Source of the DNA: a virus
Virus record (IMG/VR): IMGVR_UViG_3300032291_001035
Coordinates: 1-38,749 of that record
Length of the DNA stretch: 38,749 bases
Direction: 5' to 3' (one strand)
Every line of letters starts with the position of its first letter. The first letter of the stretch is position 1. A program made the translations under genes and the position numbers. Shown here in pieces: positions 15,971-23,372 of the stretch. The notes beneath the pieces are model-generated. The model saw only the letters and a program-made list of their open reading frames with translations, ran no database searches and was not told the DNA's origin.

Positions 15971-16238
15971 ACTTGCGCCAAATTAGGGGCGTTGCGACAC
16001 GGACATATTCGTCTCGTTCTTTCGGGGTTAGCCCGCCCCACATCCCGTTGCGCCTACCGCTTAATTCTTCGTGTGGCAGCTCCGACATGAGACACTCGAC
16101 TCTTACGGTGCAGGCATCGCAGAACTTTCGTGCTTTATTCCAGTAGAAACTACGCACGTCGCCCGATGGTATGTCGGGGAAGAAGATCGCAGGGTCACGG
16201 ACATCGCGACACTCGGCGTTGTCTCTCCATTCATGCAC
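15969..16238 (-). CDS. whiB: WhiB-family [4Fe-4S] transcription regulator, 89 aa
   Basis: WhiB proteins bind a 4Fe-4S cluster and the primary sigma factor in actinobacteria. Here the four cysteines are C10, C40, C43 and C49 (Cx29CxxCx5C), with FFP after the first and the GMWGG turn near residue 66. I chose GTG at 16238, not the longer TTG at 16316. It has AAGGGG seven bases upstream, overlaps the previous stop by only eight bases, and gives the usual N-terminus (HEWRDNAEC). Phage WhiB proteins are known to redirect or repress host WhiB regulons. It is the last gene of the minus-strand run. Confidence 0.93.
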   Translation of the reverse strand: MHEWRDNAECRDVRDPAIFFPDIPSGDVRSFYWNKARKFCDACTVRVECLMSELPHEELSGRRNGMWGGLTPKERDEYVRVATPLIWRK

Positions 16239-16395
16239 GGGGCGACCCCTTCTTGTTCGTCGTCTTCTTTGTAACACGGTTGCGTATGTCGTGGCATACA
16301 CATTGACACGCCCCAATTTCTTCCCGTGTCCAAATCCGTAACGCCCTGGCTACTGTCCCGCAATGATCACATTCCCGCTGTTGTTCTTCGGTCAT
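16231..16395 (-). CDS. Small zinc-finger-type protein, 54 aa
   Basis: The ATG at 16395 overlaps the methyltransferase stop (ATGA). The product holds CDHC, then CQCVCHD 20 residues later, a probable metal site, and a Lys-rich tail. The overlap with both neighbours supports expression in the MTase-whiB unit. Function unknown. Confidence 0.6.
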   Translation of the reverse strand: MTEEQQRECDHCGTVARALRIWTREEIGACQCVCHDIRNRVTKKTTNKKGSPRA

Positions 16396-17849
16396 ACGGC
16401 AAGGATATGTCGAGCAATCCATGCAGCTACTGGCGAGGCGACACCGTTACCGCACATTTTGAACCGTTGAGAGTCTGAGATGACCCCGTTGGTTCCTTGT
16501 GCGGTGTGTTGATCAGGCCATCCCATGAGACGCTCACATTCAAGCGGTGTGAGGCGACGTACAACCAGCATCGGGGTGCCATGCCCGATGGCGTGTGGTC
16601 CACGCGCAACAAGTGGTGGCATCGCATCGTCTTCCTTGATGTACGGATCGTAGGCTGCGTTCTCACCTTGGTTGAAATCTGCACGATCTATCACGACTGT
16701 CTCTATTTCTTGAGCAATCATTGGGGTGTTGAGTCCACCGGTTCCCATCTTTGCGGAGAGTGTTTGCGATAGTCCTTGTTTGCCCATGCGTATGCCGTCA
16801 CGGTATGAGTTCTCAAAGATCAGAGGGTCAGCCTCTTGCGTGATGAATGTCTGTGCATGATGTGACTGCACTGATGGTTGTAACGCCTGCAACGCACGGG
16901 CTGTTTCTATTTCGGTGGCAGAGAAGTTGTTTGCTTTGGCATCTTCACGAATGGAGTAAGCCACAGCGGGAATAAACATATGGGTCAGCGTTGGAGATGG
17001 ATCACCATCCTCGCCCACACCTAAACCATTTTGGTTTTTCTCAATCTCTCGACCGTCTTGTATTGGGTATGCAATCGGCTCGACAACAAGGTTGTAATGC
17101 TCCGAACCCGAAGGCCCACCCGTACCCTTATGCCACTTGCTAGTGAAAGAAGTAGTTAGGATCCCGCCAGGTGTTGACCCTGCTGCCCATTGACCACTTG
17201 TTCCAATGCGATCTTGAGTCTCTCGGGTAGCACCTTGCCCCTGTTCTCCGCCCTTCGCAGAATCCCCGCGCAAGCCTTGGCTGACAGGAAGTAACGGCTC
17301 GGGACAGCGGAGGCTGGTATCAGAATTGAAACAAGTCGTGACGAACACGCGCCGTCGTCGCTGGGGGACTCCGAAGTATTGTGCATCCAGCACGGACCAC
17401 TCTGAGAAACACGCCCCTGCTTCATCCATTTCGTGGAGGACTTCCCCGAAGTCGGCACCTCCGTTGGACGATAAGGCCCCGACGACATTTTCCCAAATAG
17501 ACCAGGTTGGTGACTGTCCATTAGATAACTCCCTTAGTTCTTTGATGATACGAATTCCTTGATGGAACAAACCAGATCGTTCACCGGTCAGTCCTGCTCT
17601 TTTACCTGCGAGCGACAGGTCTTGGCATGGTGACCCCCATGCAACGAGATCAACCCCACCGGTCATCTCTAGGATGTGTGCGCCGGTGAGTGTTGATACG
17701 TCGTCCCATTTGGGAACATCAGGCCAGTGATAATCCAATACGGATCGTGCGTGTTTGTCGATTTCGCATTGGAAAACTGTGGTCATACCAGCAGCTTCTA
17801 GCCCCATGTCGAACCCGCCTACCCCTGAAAATAGCGAGAGAACTTTCAT
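16392..17849 (-). CDS. DNA (cytosine-5) methyltransferase, 485 aa
   Basis: The order of m5C motifs is clear: motif I LSLFSGVGGFDMGLE (residues 4-18), catalytic PCQ (74-76), ENV (120-122), QRRRRVF (163-169), and the final motif with CGNGVASPVAAWIARHI at the C-terminus. The long segment between about 185 and 420 is the target-recognition region; its target cannot be read. No cognate restriction enzyme is beside it, so it is probably a solitary enzyme that protects phage DNA. It starts at an ATG overlapping the ssb stop. Confidence 0.95.
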   Translation of the reverse strand: MKVLSLFSGVGGFDMGLEAAGMTTVFQCEIDKHARSVLDYHWPDVPKWDDVSTLTGAHILEMTGGVDLVAWGSPCQDLSLAGKRAGLTGERSGLFHQGIRIIKELRELSNGQSPTWSIWENVVGALSSNGGADFGEVLHEMDEAGACFSEWSVLDAQYFGVPQRRRRVFVTTCFNSDTSLRCPEPLLPVSQGLRGDSAKGGEQGQGATRETQDRIGTSGQWAAGSTPGGILTTSFTSKWHKGTGGPSGSEHYNLVVEPIAYPIQDGREIEKNQNGLGVGEDGDPSPTLTHMFIPAVAYSIREDAKANNFSATEIETARALQALQPSVQSHHAQTFITQEADPLIFENSYRDGIRMGKQGLSQTLSAKMGTGGLNTPMIAQEIETVVIDRADFNQGENAAYDPYIKEDDAMPPLVARGPHAIGHGTPMLVVRRLTPLECERLMGWPDQHTAQGTNGVISDSQRFKMCGNGVASPVAAWIARHILAV

Positions 17850-18256
17850 CAGAATGGTTCTTCGTCAACCAAAACCTGGCGAGAGGATGGGAACACCTGA
17901 CCGATTTGCTGCATGACTGCACCGCTGTTGTCCTGTACCCATGCGTTCCAACGGCATGACGCGCCAACTTCATCAGCGATGATCTTGAAACCTTTGCCTT
18001 TGGTTCCGTCTTTCTTGGTGAATTCTTCTTGTTCGTAACGACCAACGATGATCACGGTTGATCCCTTGCCGATGGTGTTAGCGACGTTCTCTGCCAACTT
18101 GTTGAAGACAGTGATGTTGTGCCATGTGGTTTTCTTCTTCTCATCTTTGCCGTATGTGTCGGCTACTGAGAAGGTAAGGATTGCCATCCCACCTGGTGTG
18201 TATCGCAACTCAGGTTCTTGTCCGACCTTGCCGGTGATTGTGATGTGGTTACTCAT
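17849..18256 (-). CDS. ssb: Single-stranded DNA-binding protein, 135 aa
   Basis: An OB-fold SSB opening (NHITITGKVGQEPELRYTPGG) with WHNITVFNKLAENVA and a core strand TVIIVGRYE, ending in the acidic tip DEEPF used by bacterial-type SSBs to dock partner proteins. It probably serves the exonuclease/annealing system and host replication on phage DNA. The start overlaps the preceding small gene by eight bases. Confidence 0.93.
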   Translation of the reverse strand: MSNHITITGKVGQEPELRYTPGGMAILTFSVADTYGKDEKKKTTWHNITVFNKLAENVANTIGKGSTVIIVGRYEQEEFTKKDGTKGKGFKIIADEVGASCRWNAWVQDNSGAVMQQIGQVFPSSRQVLVDEEPF

Positions 18257-18491
18257 TTGATTCCCCTTCTTTCTTTAAAGGTGTGATTCTGTTTGCTTTT
18301 TTGCTACAGATGTGTGTTGGCGGGTGTATGACCGCCACGAATAATGTTACTGATGTTCCGCAGCTACTGCAAGACCATCTTGTGTTTCCGTTCTTTGCGA
18401 CAGGCCCTACACTCTCGGCTCCCTTTCGGGCGGGTGTAGGTGTTGGCTTCGTTGTATTCATGTCCTTGTGGGCAGTGTGTTTTGTTGGCAT
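18249..18491 (-). CDS. Small zinc-ribbon-like protein, 80 aa
   Basis: The C-terminal half has RWSCSSCGTSVTLFVAVIHP and a later HICSKK, a ribbon pattern common in actinophages. The start is uncertain: ATG at 18491 has GGGAGA upstream but makes a 128-base overlap with the HNH gene; ATG at 18461 has a closer AAGGA. No start exists closer to the cysteine motif, so some overlap is real. Confidence 0.55.
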   Translation of the reverse strand: MPTKHTAHKDMNTTKPTPTPARKGAESVGPVAKNGNTRWSCSSCGTSVTLFVAVIHPPTHICSKKANRITPLKKEGESNE

Positions 18492-18786
18492 AGAAGTGTC
18501 TCCCTCGTTCTACGACATCTCTCATGTTGTCTGTTTGTGTCCCGCCTTCTAGGTGATGGGGGTTCACACATAGTCGATTGTCGCATTTATGTCTTACGAC
18601 CGGTGGATAGTAGTAGTTCGCCATGAAGAAGGAGAAACGGTGTGCTGCACGATGCTTGTATGCGACGTACAACTGTCCGTAACTGTCACCTCTCCGTGAT
18701 CCTTGCCATTCCCAACATTGGTCGGGTGTGCCTACGGATACTTTGCGCCAAAAGCGCAGGCTGTCTTTGTATGTAACTGTTTCCAC
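18364..18786 (-). CDS. HNH endonuclease (free-standing homing type), 140 aa
   Basis: It shows the usual series: FWRKV near the N-terminus, CWEWQG, AHRFSF, then RHKCDNRLCVNPHHLEGGTQ with the HNH/zinc residues, DNMRDVVERGR, and a C-terminal second Cys motif (CPQGHEYN...CRACRKE). Such genes nick DNA and act as selfish elements between phage genes. It lies beside ssb and overlaps the next small gene, a hint of insertion. Confidence 0.9.
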   Translation of the reverse strand: METVTYKDSLRFWRKVSVGTPDQCWEWQGSRRGDSYGQLYVAYKHRAAHRFSFFMANYYYPPVVRHKCDNRLCVNPHHLEGGTQTDNMRDVVERGRHFYANKTHCPQGHEYNEANTYTRPKGSRECRACRKERKHKMVLQ

Positions 18787-18819
18787 AAGTTTCTACCTGT
18801 GGTCACAGTAACAGTTGAA

Positions 18820-19281
18820 CTATTTATGTATCCCCGATGATCCTTTCCAGTGTGCTGACCCGCCGTTGTCATAGAGGTATTTGGCTACCTTTAGATTGCA
18901 TGAGGGGTCTGTCAAGGATTTGATTAGCTGCCGACGTGGACGCTTGCAGATCTGGGCGGTGATGGTTTTGTGGCCTGAGTTCACCTGTAGTAACCCGATG
19001 TCGTAGGAACGGATAGCACGGCAGTTTTTGTAGGTGGCTGCCGGTGTTAGCACACAGTTGTTGTGGTCGGTACCGCTTCGGTAGTTCCAGCCGATTGCTT
19101 TGGGTTCACATTTCGACTCGCGCCACATATAAAAAGAGAATTCTTTAACGGGCAATCCTGCTTTGCGGATCAATGCCTCGTACTGAGGGCAGGACTTGGT
19201 TTCGGTGCTGTCTGCGTGGCTTACAGCGGGGTTTGAGAGGGTTATAAGGACAGTGGTTGAGATGAGGATGCGTTTGAGCAT
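18820..19281 (-). CDS. Secreted lysozyme-like / SLT transglycosylase-type protein, 153 aa
   Basis: The N-terminus is a signal peptide (MLKRILISTTVLITLS...SHA). The mature part has the lysozyme-superfamily pattern: MWRESKCEP with the candidate catalytic Glu, SYDIGLLQVNSGH, and SCNLKVAKYLYDNGG. It would cut or remodel peptidoglycan outside the membrane. It sits in the early/DNA region, far from the lysis genes, so a non-lysis role such as wall remodelling or exclusion is possible. AAAGGA precedes the ATG. Confidence 0.75.
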   Translation of the reverse strand: MLKRILISTTVLITLSNPAVSHADSTETKSCPQYEALIRKAGLPVKEFSFYMWRESKCEPKAIGWNYRSGTDHNNCVLTPAATYKNCRAIRSYDIGLLQVNSGHKTITAQICKRPRRQLIKSLTDPSCNLKVAKYLYDNGGSAHWKGSSGIHK

Positions 19282-19350
19282 GGTTTTCCTTTCGTCATGG
19301 GACAGGTCAAATAAGGGGCATAGTCCTCCTAAGGGGTACTGTTAAACGGA

Positions 19351-19854
19351 TTAGGACAGTCTAGCCCGAACTGTGGCAGACCAAAAGATCGGGTCATCCC
19401 AATCATTGAAAGAATTCAATTGATCTTGTCTAACCCATGCGGTGTCAGGAGATTTCATTTCACCAATTTCTAAACCGGCAGCTAAATCAATCCAGCCTCG
19501 TAACAAAACTTTGTTCTCTTTGACAATGGCAAGGATGTACTTGGCAGGTTTATCTTTCGGATGCAGAAACAAATGACCGTTCATGTGTTCAGTCGAACGG
19601 ATCTGGTATGTACCAACGTCGCCTTCAAGGTCAGAAAGTTTTTGGTTGGTCGCTGGTTGCCAATGCAGGTTGAACGCTTTGGCTACCGCGTACTCAGCGA
19701 TCATGCCGATGATGTCTATCTGCCAAAAGTTTTTGCGTTCTTCTGATCCGTAGAACTGTGGCCGTTGTTTCTGTATTGATGCGATACGTCGCTGGCACCC
19801 AGCCATAGCTGCATGGGCTAGTTCGTATTCATCAAGAACAACTACTACTTTCAC
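19351..19854 (-). CDS. Putative nuclease-fold protein of unknown function, 167 aa
   Basis: Starts with GTG overlapping the 26-residue gene (GTGA). The order IIGMIAEYAVAKAF, then DLEGDVGTYQIRST, then DKPAKYILAIV and GWIDLAA resembles a PD-(D/E)XK layout (Glu, Asp, then Gln/Arg in place of the usual Glu-x-Lys). The missing E-x-K lysine makes activity doubtful. It follows a resolvase-like nuclease gene, which fits a DNA-processing role. This is only a fold guess. Confidence 0.45.
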   Translation of the reverse strand: MKVVVVLDEYELAHAAMAGCQRRIASIQKQRPQFYGSEERKNFWQIDIIGMIAEYAVAKAFNLHWQPATNQKLSDLEGDVGTYQIRSTEHMNGHLFLHPKDKPAKYILAIVKENKVLLRGWIDLAAGLEIGEMKSPDTAWVRQDQLNSFNDWDDPIFWSATVRARLS

Positions 19855-19931
19855 CCGAATTTCTCCCCTATGAATATTCCACAGAAGAACACTGCGAGCA
19901 GTTGGATCATTTGAATAATAATGTCAGCCAT
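19851..19931 (-). CDS. 26-residue membrane peptide
   Basis: ATG at 19931 overlaps the upstream stop (TAATG) and TGA overlaps the next GTG (GTGA). The product, MADIIIQMIQLLAVFFCGIF plus IGEKFG, is one hydrophobic helix with a charged end. Tight coupling on both sides argues for real translation. Function unknown. Confidence 0.6.
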   Translation of the reverse strand: MADIIIQMIQLLAVFFCGIFIGEKFG

Positions 19932-20266
19932 TAGAAACCTGCTTCTTTCATTAACCACACCATCCATTCAAACGGCATGACTGCGTACCAATTACCAGGG
20001 TCTGTGGTGCCACGCTTCTTAGCCACAACACAACCGGTGGTTGCCTGTGCGTTGACAGTTTCGGATTCAAGTTCTTTGATCCAGCCAGCCAAATCTATTT
20101 TGGCGTGGTTCTTTACTTCAAAGACAATCGGCCCACACCCAGTGATGTCACCCTTGTCGAGCGTCCCTGTCAATGCACGTCGTTCCGCATACGGGAATCC
20201 GTTCTCTTTCAGGTATTTAACTACCGCTGTTTCAGCAGCTGTTCCTTTTTGTTTTGATTTACTCAT
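19931..20266 (-). CDS. PD-(D/E)XK nuclease, Holliday-junction resolvase-like, 111 aa
   Basis: I chose ATG at 20266 (ATGA overlap) over 20299. The sequence shows KGTAAETAVVKYLKENGF, RRALTGTLDKGDITG and VFEVKNH: Glu, Asp and the E-x-K triad of PD-(D/E)XK enzymes near residues 10, 40 and 52. The size and layout fit small phage resolvases or structure-specific nucleases acting on recombination intermediates made by the YqaJ/Rad52 pair. Confidence 0.75.
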   Translation of the reverse strand: MSKSKQKGTAAETAVVKYLKENGFPYAERRALTGTLDKGDITGCGPIVFEVKNHAKIDLAGWIKELESETVNAQATTGCVVAKKRGTTDPGNWYAVMPFEWMVWLMKEAGF

Positions 20267-20568
20267 GCTTCGCACCCTTCGTAAAAATCTGATCCCCATA
20301 TTTCAAAGGGGTGGTATCCAAGTTTCACTGCCCAACGGTCAGCGTTGTACACATCCATGCCACTCTTGCGCCACTTAGAAAGAAGACTGTTTGCTACTGC
20401 ACCAGTGCGACCATCTAGTTGTAGTCGGAGAACCAAATAGTTAGCGTCCAACCTGACAACACTCTTGCGGTATGTTGCACGGTACAGTCGTGCGTCTTCA
20501 ACGCAGATCTCGCATCGGCATTTGTGTTTGAGATATGTCGAGCGACCGTGGTTCCACCGGTCAGACAC
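20263..20568 (-). CDS. Small Cys-motif protein, 101 aa
   Basis: Starts with GTG at 20568. N-terminal HGRSTYLKHKCRCEICVEDA is a pattern seen in many actinophage proteins (H-x-T-GY-GC-RC-xxC-xxA). The second half, ADRWAVKLGYHPFEIWGSDF, resembles a small helix-turn-helix. DNA binding is plausible; the role is unknown. Confidence 0.6.
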   Translation of the reverse strand: MSDRWNHGRSTYLKHKCRCEICVEDARLYRATYRKSVVRLDANYLVLRLQLDGRTGAVANSLLSKWRKSGMDVYNADRWAVKLGYHPFEIWGSDFYEGCEA

Positions 20569-20782
20569 CGAACCAATCTTTCTGTTTGGATTCCCACTGC
20601 TTGTAGTAATCCTTCATCCACTGTGGCTGCGGTTTCTTTTCATCCAGCAAAGCAAAGGCATGGGCTAAAGCGTTGGCAATCTTGCGCCAATCTTCAGCCT
20701 CTTGCCGTGCCTGCTTGAGTCGGAACTGAAGAAGTTTTACCTTCTCCTCCATCTCGTCAAGTTGATCTTCGTACTTACCCAC
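20561..20782 (-). CDS. Small coiled-coil protein, 73 aa
   Basis: GTG start at 20782, overlapping the previous gene by eight bases. The first 35 residues form a clear heptad pattern (YEDQLDEMEEKVKLLQFRLK), followed by a Trp/Lys-rich tail. No domain recognised. Confidence 0.6.
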   Translation of the reverse strand: MGKYEDQLDEMEEKVKLLQFRLKQARQEAEDWRKIANALAHAFALLDEKKPQPQWMKDYYKQWESKQKDWFGV

Positions 20783-20948
20783 GGTTAGCCAACTCTCGCT
20801 CTAGCCGTGCAACCTCAGCCTCTAACGCACGGATCTGGGCAAGAGCATCGTCAAGTGCTTTTTGTGTCCGGTCATGGGCTGCATACGCATCAGTCAAACG
20901 GTTTTCTGTGCTGGGCTGGCGGTAACGATTCGGATTGTAGTTCCTCAT
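20775..20948 (-). CDS. Small coiled-coil protein, 57 aa
   Basis: ATG at 20948 overlaps the stop of the RHH gene (TGATG). After a short polar start (MRNYNPNRYRQPS) it is one long helix with heptads (ALAQIRALEAEVARLERELA). It may pair with the adjacent 73-residue coiled-coil protein. Role unknown. Confidence 0.65.
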   Translation of the reverse strand: MRNYNPNRYRQPSTENRLTDAYAAHDRTQKALDDALAQIRALEAEVARLERELANRG

Positions 20949-21130
20949 CACTTAGCCAGTTCTTCTTCGACAGCGGTACGCACCAGGTCACGGAACAACT
21001 GTGATCGTTTGACACCGCGCTGACGGCACAGCAAAGCAATCTGTTCCAACTGTGATGGTGTCACTCTGATACCAATGATGTGTGCTGAAGCCTCTGAAGC
21101 CTCAGGATCGACAGTTCTTTTGTTAGCCAT
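20948..21130 (-). CDS. Ribbon-helix-helix (CopG-like) DNA-binding protein, 60 aa
   Basis: The ATG at 21130 overlaps the annealing-protein stop (TGATG). The C-terminal 40 residues read IIGIRVTPSQLEQIALLCRQ then RGVKRSQLFRDLVRTAVEEE: a strand followed by two helices, as in CopG/Arc repressors. It could regulate the adjacent early promoter or the P1/P2 operators. Confidence 0.75.
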   Translation of the reverse strand: MANKRTVDPEASEASAHIIGIRVTPSQLEQIALLCRQRGVKRSQLFRDLVRTAVEEELAK

Positions 21131-21813
21131 CACTGACCGTCCTTAAATGCTGCAAGTTCTTTGTATGCCTTACGCAATGCAGGGAGGTGTGACTCCATCC
21201 ACTGCTGACCTTCAGGGATTTCAGCGTTAGCAGCTACAACCTTGGGGTCAATGCCCTTGTCAACGCAAGCCTTAGTGAACTGCTCTACCTGTTCGGCAGA
21301 GAGTGGGGTCAATGTGCGTGGTTTCTTAGGTACCGCTGGTTCCTGATGAATTTCAACATTCTTAGGGAACTGCTTTGGGATCTGCTGGGTCTTTGGAGCC
21401 GGTGCTGAGGCAGGGCGATCAACGTCGTCCCATTCCTGCTTAGTCCACAGGCTGAGGCAGATACCGAAACGCATAGCAGCATTGCGAAGGAAGTCAGACG
21501 CAAGTTCTTTCAACAAGTCAGGCTTGTTATGTGCAACCGATCCGATACCGAGGCGACGTACACCGTGGATGGTAAGCCAACCAGCCATGTGTGCCATGCC
21601 GTTCTCGACACGGTATGCGGGCAGGCCGTCAGTGCTGAACGCCACTGGCTCCCATGTCCACATCGGGTCAATCTCGATGATCATCTTGGTGACATCAGCG
21701 TGACCAACGAAGTCAAGCTGCATACCACCTTTCGGCAACTTGCCGATGATCTTCGGATCTGGTACTCCGTATTTGTTAAGGACTTCATCAAGTCCGATTG
21801 TTTTCTTTTCCAT
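21130..21813 (-). CDS. Rad52/22-type single-strand annealing protein, 227 aa
   Basis: The middle carries the pattern of the phage Rad52/22-like annealing family: LDFVGHADVTKMIIEIDP, WTWEP, a strand-rich part, then ELASDFLRNAAMRFGICLSLW (residues 103-123). The C-terminal 100 residues are a Pro/Lys linker and a helical tail. With the exonuclease directly upstream it forms a Red-like recombination pair that anneals complementary single strands. TAATG coupling to the exonuclease supports joint action. Confidence 0.75.
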   Translation of the reverse strand: MEKKTIGLDEVLNKYGVPDPKIIGKLPKGGMQLDFVGHADVTKMIIEIDPMWTWEPVAFSTDGLPAYRVENGMAHMAGWLTIHGVRRLGIGSVAHNKPDLLKELASDFLRNAAMRFGICLSLWTKQEWDDVDRPASAPAPKTQQIPKQFPKNVEIHQEPAVPKKPRTLTPLSAEQVEQFTKACVDKGIDPKVVAANAEIPEGQQWMESHLPALRKAYKELAAFKDGQ

Positions 21814-22769
21814 TATTTATCCCCTTTCAAAAGGAATGTGCGGGTTGATGACTGCTTAGTAAAAGTTGCAGCCAACTCAGGGTGTGCAAGTTTGAACGCT
21901 TTAGAGTCAAACGATTCACGGTTCTGTGTTTTCCATGTGGCAACGGTGGTGCCGTCAATAACAGCAGTGTCGCAGTCGCCGATCATGTCACAGATTTCTG
22001 CTTTCAACTGGTCTTCCATCTCTTTGTACGAAGCAAGTTCGCTACGCACATGACGAAGCCGGTCAAACAGTTCTTTGGATTCAGTGGGCAGTTCTTGCAC
22101 ACGGTTCACTGAACGCTGGTAGCGGGTCTGAATGGTTTCATACGACCACTTGACACCGTTAGGGATCATGCCTAACTCGATAGCGTTAAGCCAGGTTTCG
22201 ACAGCAGAAACATGTTCGGCAAACTCTGCCGGTGTGATGGTCTGCTTATGCAGGTGAAGGATCATGGACGGGTCAAAGATGGCCCACATGACTTCATTGG
22301 TGTCGGCACACAATGCCTGTTGGATTCCTTGGATGCGCCAGTAGTCAGGCAGTTCACCGTTCCAATTACGGGTGGTGGTTTTGATCTCAAGAATCTTGCG
22401 GTCATCGCCGTCTTCCCAGTAGCCGTCAAGGGTGGACACCATACGCGCACCGTTCGGTGAGTCACACGCAAACATTTCTTCGGGTGTGATGTATGGGATA
22501 CCGATCTTGTCCACTGCCCATTCAAGTACGAATGGTTCAAGACGGTTGCCTCGCTCCATCGCTGGGTTGGGTGGGATTGGTGACGGTGCGACATCACCGA
22601 GTAGTTCTGCTGCGTACTGCTCACGTCGCACGAATGGGTGCAACCCGTAGATTGCAGCTACCGCTGATGCAGATACGCGCTTGTTGCCGTATTCATCACG
22701 GAACCGGATGTTTAACCAATCTTGCCCGCCGTGTTCGGGCTTCTCAATACGGTAACGATGTAAAGCCAT
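21813..22769 (-). CDS. YqaJ/lambda-type exonuclease, 318 aa
   Basis: The lambda-exonuclease fold motifs are visible: SASAVAAIYGLHPF (residues 33-46), ERGNRLEPF with Glu78, the catalytic STLDGYWED with Asp115 and ILEIKTT with Glu128 and Lys130, then PDYWRIQGIQQAL with Gln147. The C-terminal 100 residues are a coiled helix plus a beta tail. It would resect double-stranded ends to give substrates for the annealing protein. A good promoter lies just upstream and GGGGAG precedes the ATG. Confidence 0.9.
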   Translation of the reverse strand: MALHRYRIEKPEHGGQDWLNIRFRDEYGNKRVSASAVAAIYGLHPFVRREQYAAELLGDVAPSPIPPNPAMERGNRLEPFVLEWAVDKIGIPYITPEEMFACDSPNGARMVSTLDGYWEDGDDRKILEIKTTTRNWNGELPDYWRIQGIQQALCADTNEVMWAIFDPSMILHLHKQTITPAEFAEHVSAVETWLNAIELGMIPNGVKWSYETIQTRYQRSVNRVQELPTESKELFDRLRHVRSELASYKEMEDQLKAEICDMIGDCDTAVIDGTTVATWKTQNRESFDSKAFKLAHPELAATFTKQSSTRTFLLKGDK

Positions 22770-22802
22770 GTGGCTCCCCTTCTGTTGTAACTGTTAGACA
22801 GA

Positions 22803-22831
22803 AACATACAGGCAGGGTGTATCAAAGTCAA
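22803..22831 (-). promoter_or_regulatory. Promoter of the recombination module
   Basis: On the minus strand TTGACT (22831-22826), 17 bases, TATGTT (22808-22803). Five of six and four of six matches to consensus with ideal spacing. It overlaps the end of the 89-residue gene and starts transcripts about 25 bases before the exonuclease ATG, so the recombination genes can be expressed apart from the lysis genes. Confidence 0.7.
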
Positions 22832-23097
22832 ATAGAAATATCTGAAATTGTTTTTATCGTGCGGATCATGCCGACAGGGATATGAAACGGGTTGATTCCT
22901 TCGCCTCCGTGGTATGACTGCCACACGGTGACATGATCTTTCTTGCCACCTGGTTCGTCAGCCGGTACAAGGAACCCAACTGTTTCGACAATGACTTCTC
23001 CATCGTCTTCGTATGTCTCTAGTGTTTGCCATCCACTTTCACCTGTGTGGGCATCAGCCCAACAGACCAAGACAACGGGGTACTCATTCTTCTCCAT
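22828..23097 (-). CDS. Small hypothetical protein, 89 aa
   Basis: ATG at 23097 has AAGGAG at ideal distance, so it is preferred over 23163. The protein reads NEYPVVLVCWADAHTGESGW and later PVGMIRTIKTI; it resembles a recurrent small phage protein with a conserved CWxDAH motif, with no function known to me. Its last codons overlap the recombination promoter. Confidence 0.65.
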   Translation of the reverse strand: MEKNEYPVVLVCWADAHTGESGWQTLETYEDDGEVIVETVGFLVPADEPGGKKDHVTVWQSYHGGEGINPFHIPVGMIRTIKTISDISI

Positions 23098-23200
23098 CTG
23101 GTTCTCCTTCAACACGGCACGTCGGGCAGTGACGACCTTCATTGATATCCCATCCGTAGTCACAGTTGGGGCAGGTAAGCCAGTTCTTCAGGGAGGTCAT
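23084..23200 (-). CDS. 38-residue zinc-finger mini-protein
   Basis: ATG at 23200; the product has CPNC and, 12 residues later, CPTC, with WDINEGRH between, forming a complete minimal Cys4 finger. It overlaps the start of the 89-residue gene by 14 bases in another frame. Role unknown. Confidence 0.5.
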   Translation of the reverse strand: MTSLKNWLTCPNCDYGWDINEGRHCPTCRVEGEPDGEE

Positions 23201-23221
23201 AGCCTCATAGTAGTAGAGGTT

Positions 23222-23356
23222 TTAGGCGGCCTTCATTGCCTTTATTTGCAAGGCTCGCAACCGTTCAACAGCAAGAAAGAAAGCATCGTGATCCGCTTGG
23301 GGAACAACTGTTTTGGCGAGGTACTTCAGGATGATTTCAAGATCTTGTGGTGTCAT
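23222..23356 (-). CDS. Small helical protein, 44 aa
   Basis: Reads MTPQDLEIILKYLAKTVVPQ followed by a helix rich in Ala/Leu/Arg. It fills the gap between two other genes and has typical phage codon use, but no strong ribosome-binding site. Function unknown. Confidence 0.45.
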   Translation of the reverse strand: MTPQDLEIILKYLAKTVVPQADHDAFFLAVERLRALQIKAMKAA

Positions 23357-23372
23357 AAGACGACCGATGATA

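Noticed and set aside
16239-16316. The longer WhiB reading from TTG at 16316
   Set aside because: It would overlap the previous gene by about 85 bases and lacks a ribosome-binding site; GTG at 16238 has AAGGGG and the family's usual N-terminus.
19290-19345. A minus-strand promoter TTAACA-N17-TATGCC before the lysozyme-like gene region
   Set aside because: The -10 is poor and the position relative to the next start does not fit clearly; left out of the features.
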